5,937 bases of DNA, from NCBI GenBank assembly GCA_016234985.1, contig JACRNK010000094.1:1-5937 (forward strand). Reading direction: 5' to 3'. The translations under genes were made by a program, and so were the position numbers. Under the pieces are notes generated by a model. It did not search any database and was not told the DNA's origin. It saw nothing but the letters and a program-made list of their open reading frames with translations. Positions 5,197 through 5,937 of the stretch are shown here, in pieces. The first letter of the stretch is position 1. Every line of letters starts with the position of its first letter. The stretch is from Deltaproteobacteria bacterium. GTDB taxonomy: Bacteria; Desulfobacterota; GWC2-55-46; UBA9637.

Positions 5197-5937
5197 ATGA
5201 AGACGGCATACTTTGACTGCTGCGCAGGCATAAGCGGAGATATGGTTCTCGGCGCATTGATTGATTCAGGGTTAGATGTCAAAGCCCTGCAAAGAGAGCT
5301 TAACAAGCTGCCTGTAAAAGGTTTCTCCATATCAGCGTCAAGAGATGAACGGCATCATATTTCCGGCACAAGATTTAAAGTCAAACTCAAAGAATCCCGC
5401 CATCATAGGACATTCTCTGATATAAAAAATCTTATAAATAAAAGCAAGCTCTCTGCAAAGGTAAAGGAATTAAGCGCCACCATCTTTCTTAATCTTGCAA
5501 AGGCAGAGGCAAAGGATCACGGGTGCAGAGTTGATAACGTCCATTTCCATGAAGTAGGCGCAGTGGATTCTATTGTAGATATAGTTGGGACAGCCGTTGG
5601 CATCGAACAATTGGGCATAGAAAAAATGTATTCCTCGCCTTTACCATTAGGTTCAGGCTGGGTTGAAACATCTCACGGAAGGATGCCTGCGCCTGCGCCT
5701 GCAACTTTAGAACTTTTAAAAGACGTATCGGTTGTGCCATCTCCCGTTGAATCGGAAGTAACAACACCGACAGGGGCTGCCATCATAAAGACCCTTGCGC
5801 AGGATTTTGGCGATATGCCGCGCATGAAGATAGAAAGCATAGGCTATGGCATAGGGGGTCAAGATTTTAAAGAAATTCCAAATCTGTTGAGGCTGGTAAT
5901 TGGTCAAGGAAGCGGCGAGAAAGTGCGGGCGAATGGC
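5197..5937 (+). CDS. larC: Nickel-pincer cofactor biosynthesis protein LarC (5' part, cut by window end)
   Basis: The frame opens with ATG 5197, seven bases after the PIN toxin stop, and is still open at the window end after 247 codons; the family is usually about 400 residues, so the C-terminal ~40% is missing here. LarC is the CTP-dependent cyclometallase that inserts nickel into the dithiolated pyridinium mononucleotide, the last step of NPN synthesis. Signatures are YFDCCAGISGDMVLGALID (5-23), HFHEVGAVDSIVDIVG (116-131), SHGRMPAPAPATLELLK (160-175), VTTPTGAA (188-195) and GYGIGGQDF (216-224) with IPNLLRLVIG (227-236). The start is fixed by an in-frame TAA at 5191-5193 and the typical MKxAYFDC beginning; the ribosome binding site is weak. 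In Lactobacillus larC is read through a programmed frameshift; the visible part has none. It pairs with larB, from which it is separated by the TA cassette. Confidence 0.92.
   Translation, partial: MKTAYFDCCAGISGDMVLGALIDSGLDVKALQRELNKLPVKGFSISASRDERHHISGTRFKVKLKESRHHRTFSDIKNLINKSKLSAKVKELSATIFLNLAKAEAKDHGCRVDNVHFHEVGAVDSIVDIVGTAVGIEQLGIEKMYSSPLPLGSGWVETSHGRMPAPAPATLELLKDVSVVPSPVESEVTTPTGAAIIKTLAQDFGDMPRMKIESIGYGIGGQDFKEIPNLLRLVIGQGSGEKVRANG

Noticed and set aside
5687..5703. Short GCCTGC tandem repeat
   Set aside because: It encodes the conserved PAPAPA stretch of LarC and needs no other explanation.
5197..5937. Programmed frameshift in larC
   Set aside because: Known for Lactobacillus larC, but the frame here is continuous through all family motifs visible; any shift site would be beyond the window end.

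Overview
The window looks like a moderately AT-leaning bacterial chromosome segment with tightly packed genes, all on the + strand, apart from a transposase remnant at the left edge. No gene here fixes the taxonomy. The mix of chemosensory genes, nickel-pincer cofactor genes, a Phd/PIN toxin-antitoxin pair, a heptamer repeat array and an IS scar suits an environmental anaerobe of the Nitrospirota or Desulfobacterota kind. That placement is a guess.

Layout. Positions 2-94 hold the last ~30 codons of an IS integrase/transposase whose body lies outside the window. A textbook sigma-70 promoter follows at once (91-119, exact TTGACA, 17-bp spacer, exact TATAAT). It is ideally placed to drive a chemosensory operon: a methyl-accepting chemotaxis protein with almost no extracytoplasmic domain (179-1516, TTG start), a CheW-type coupling protein overlapping it by 4 bases (1513-1995), and a CheA kinase with no recognisable P2 domain (2069-3658). 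Between cheW and cheA lies a striking heptamer-repeat inverted array (1975-2061). It encodes the last six residues of CheW and ends in a T7 tract that touches the cheA start codon.

Nine bases after cheA begins larB (3668-4417). The 5' part of larC (5197 to the window end) follows further on. LarB and LarC catalyse the first and last steps of nickel-pincer nucleotide cofactor synthesis. Between them sits a Phd/YefM-type antitoxin and PIN-domain toxin pair (4492-5189) with its own candidate promoter and a near-perfect 23-bp palindromic operator. This looks like a toxin-antitoxin cassette lodged inside a lar operon.

How they work together. MCP, CheW and CheA can form a signalling core complex, but no CheY, CheR or CheB is present, so the output and adaptation partners must lie elsewhere. 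LarB and LarC need LarE, which is not in the window. Whether the chemosensory and lar genes are functionally linked or merely adjacent cannot be settled from this sequence. Nothing here is clearly a wholly new system. The most unusual items are the repeat array at the cheW/cheA junction, a two-residue deletion in the otherwise near-invariant MCP hairpin, and the TA cassette splitting larB from larC.
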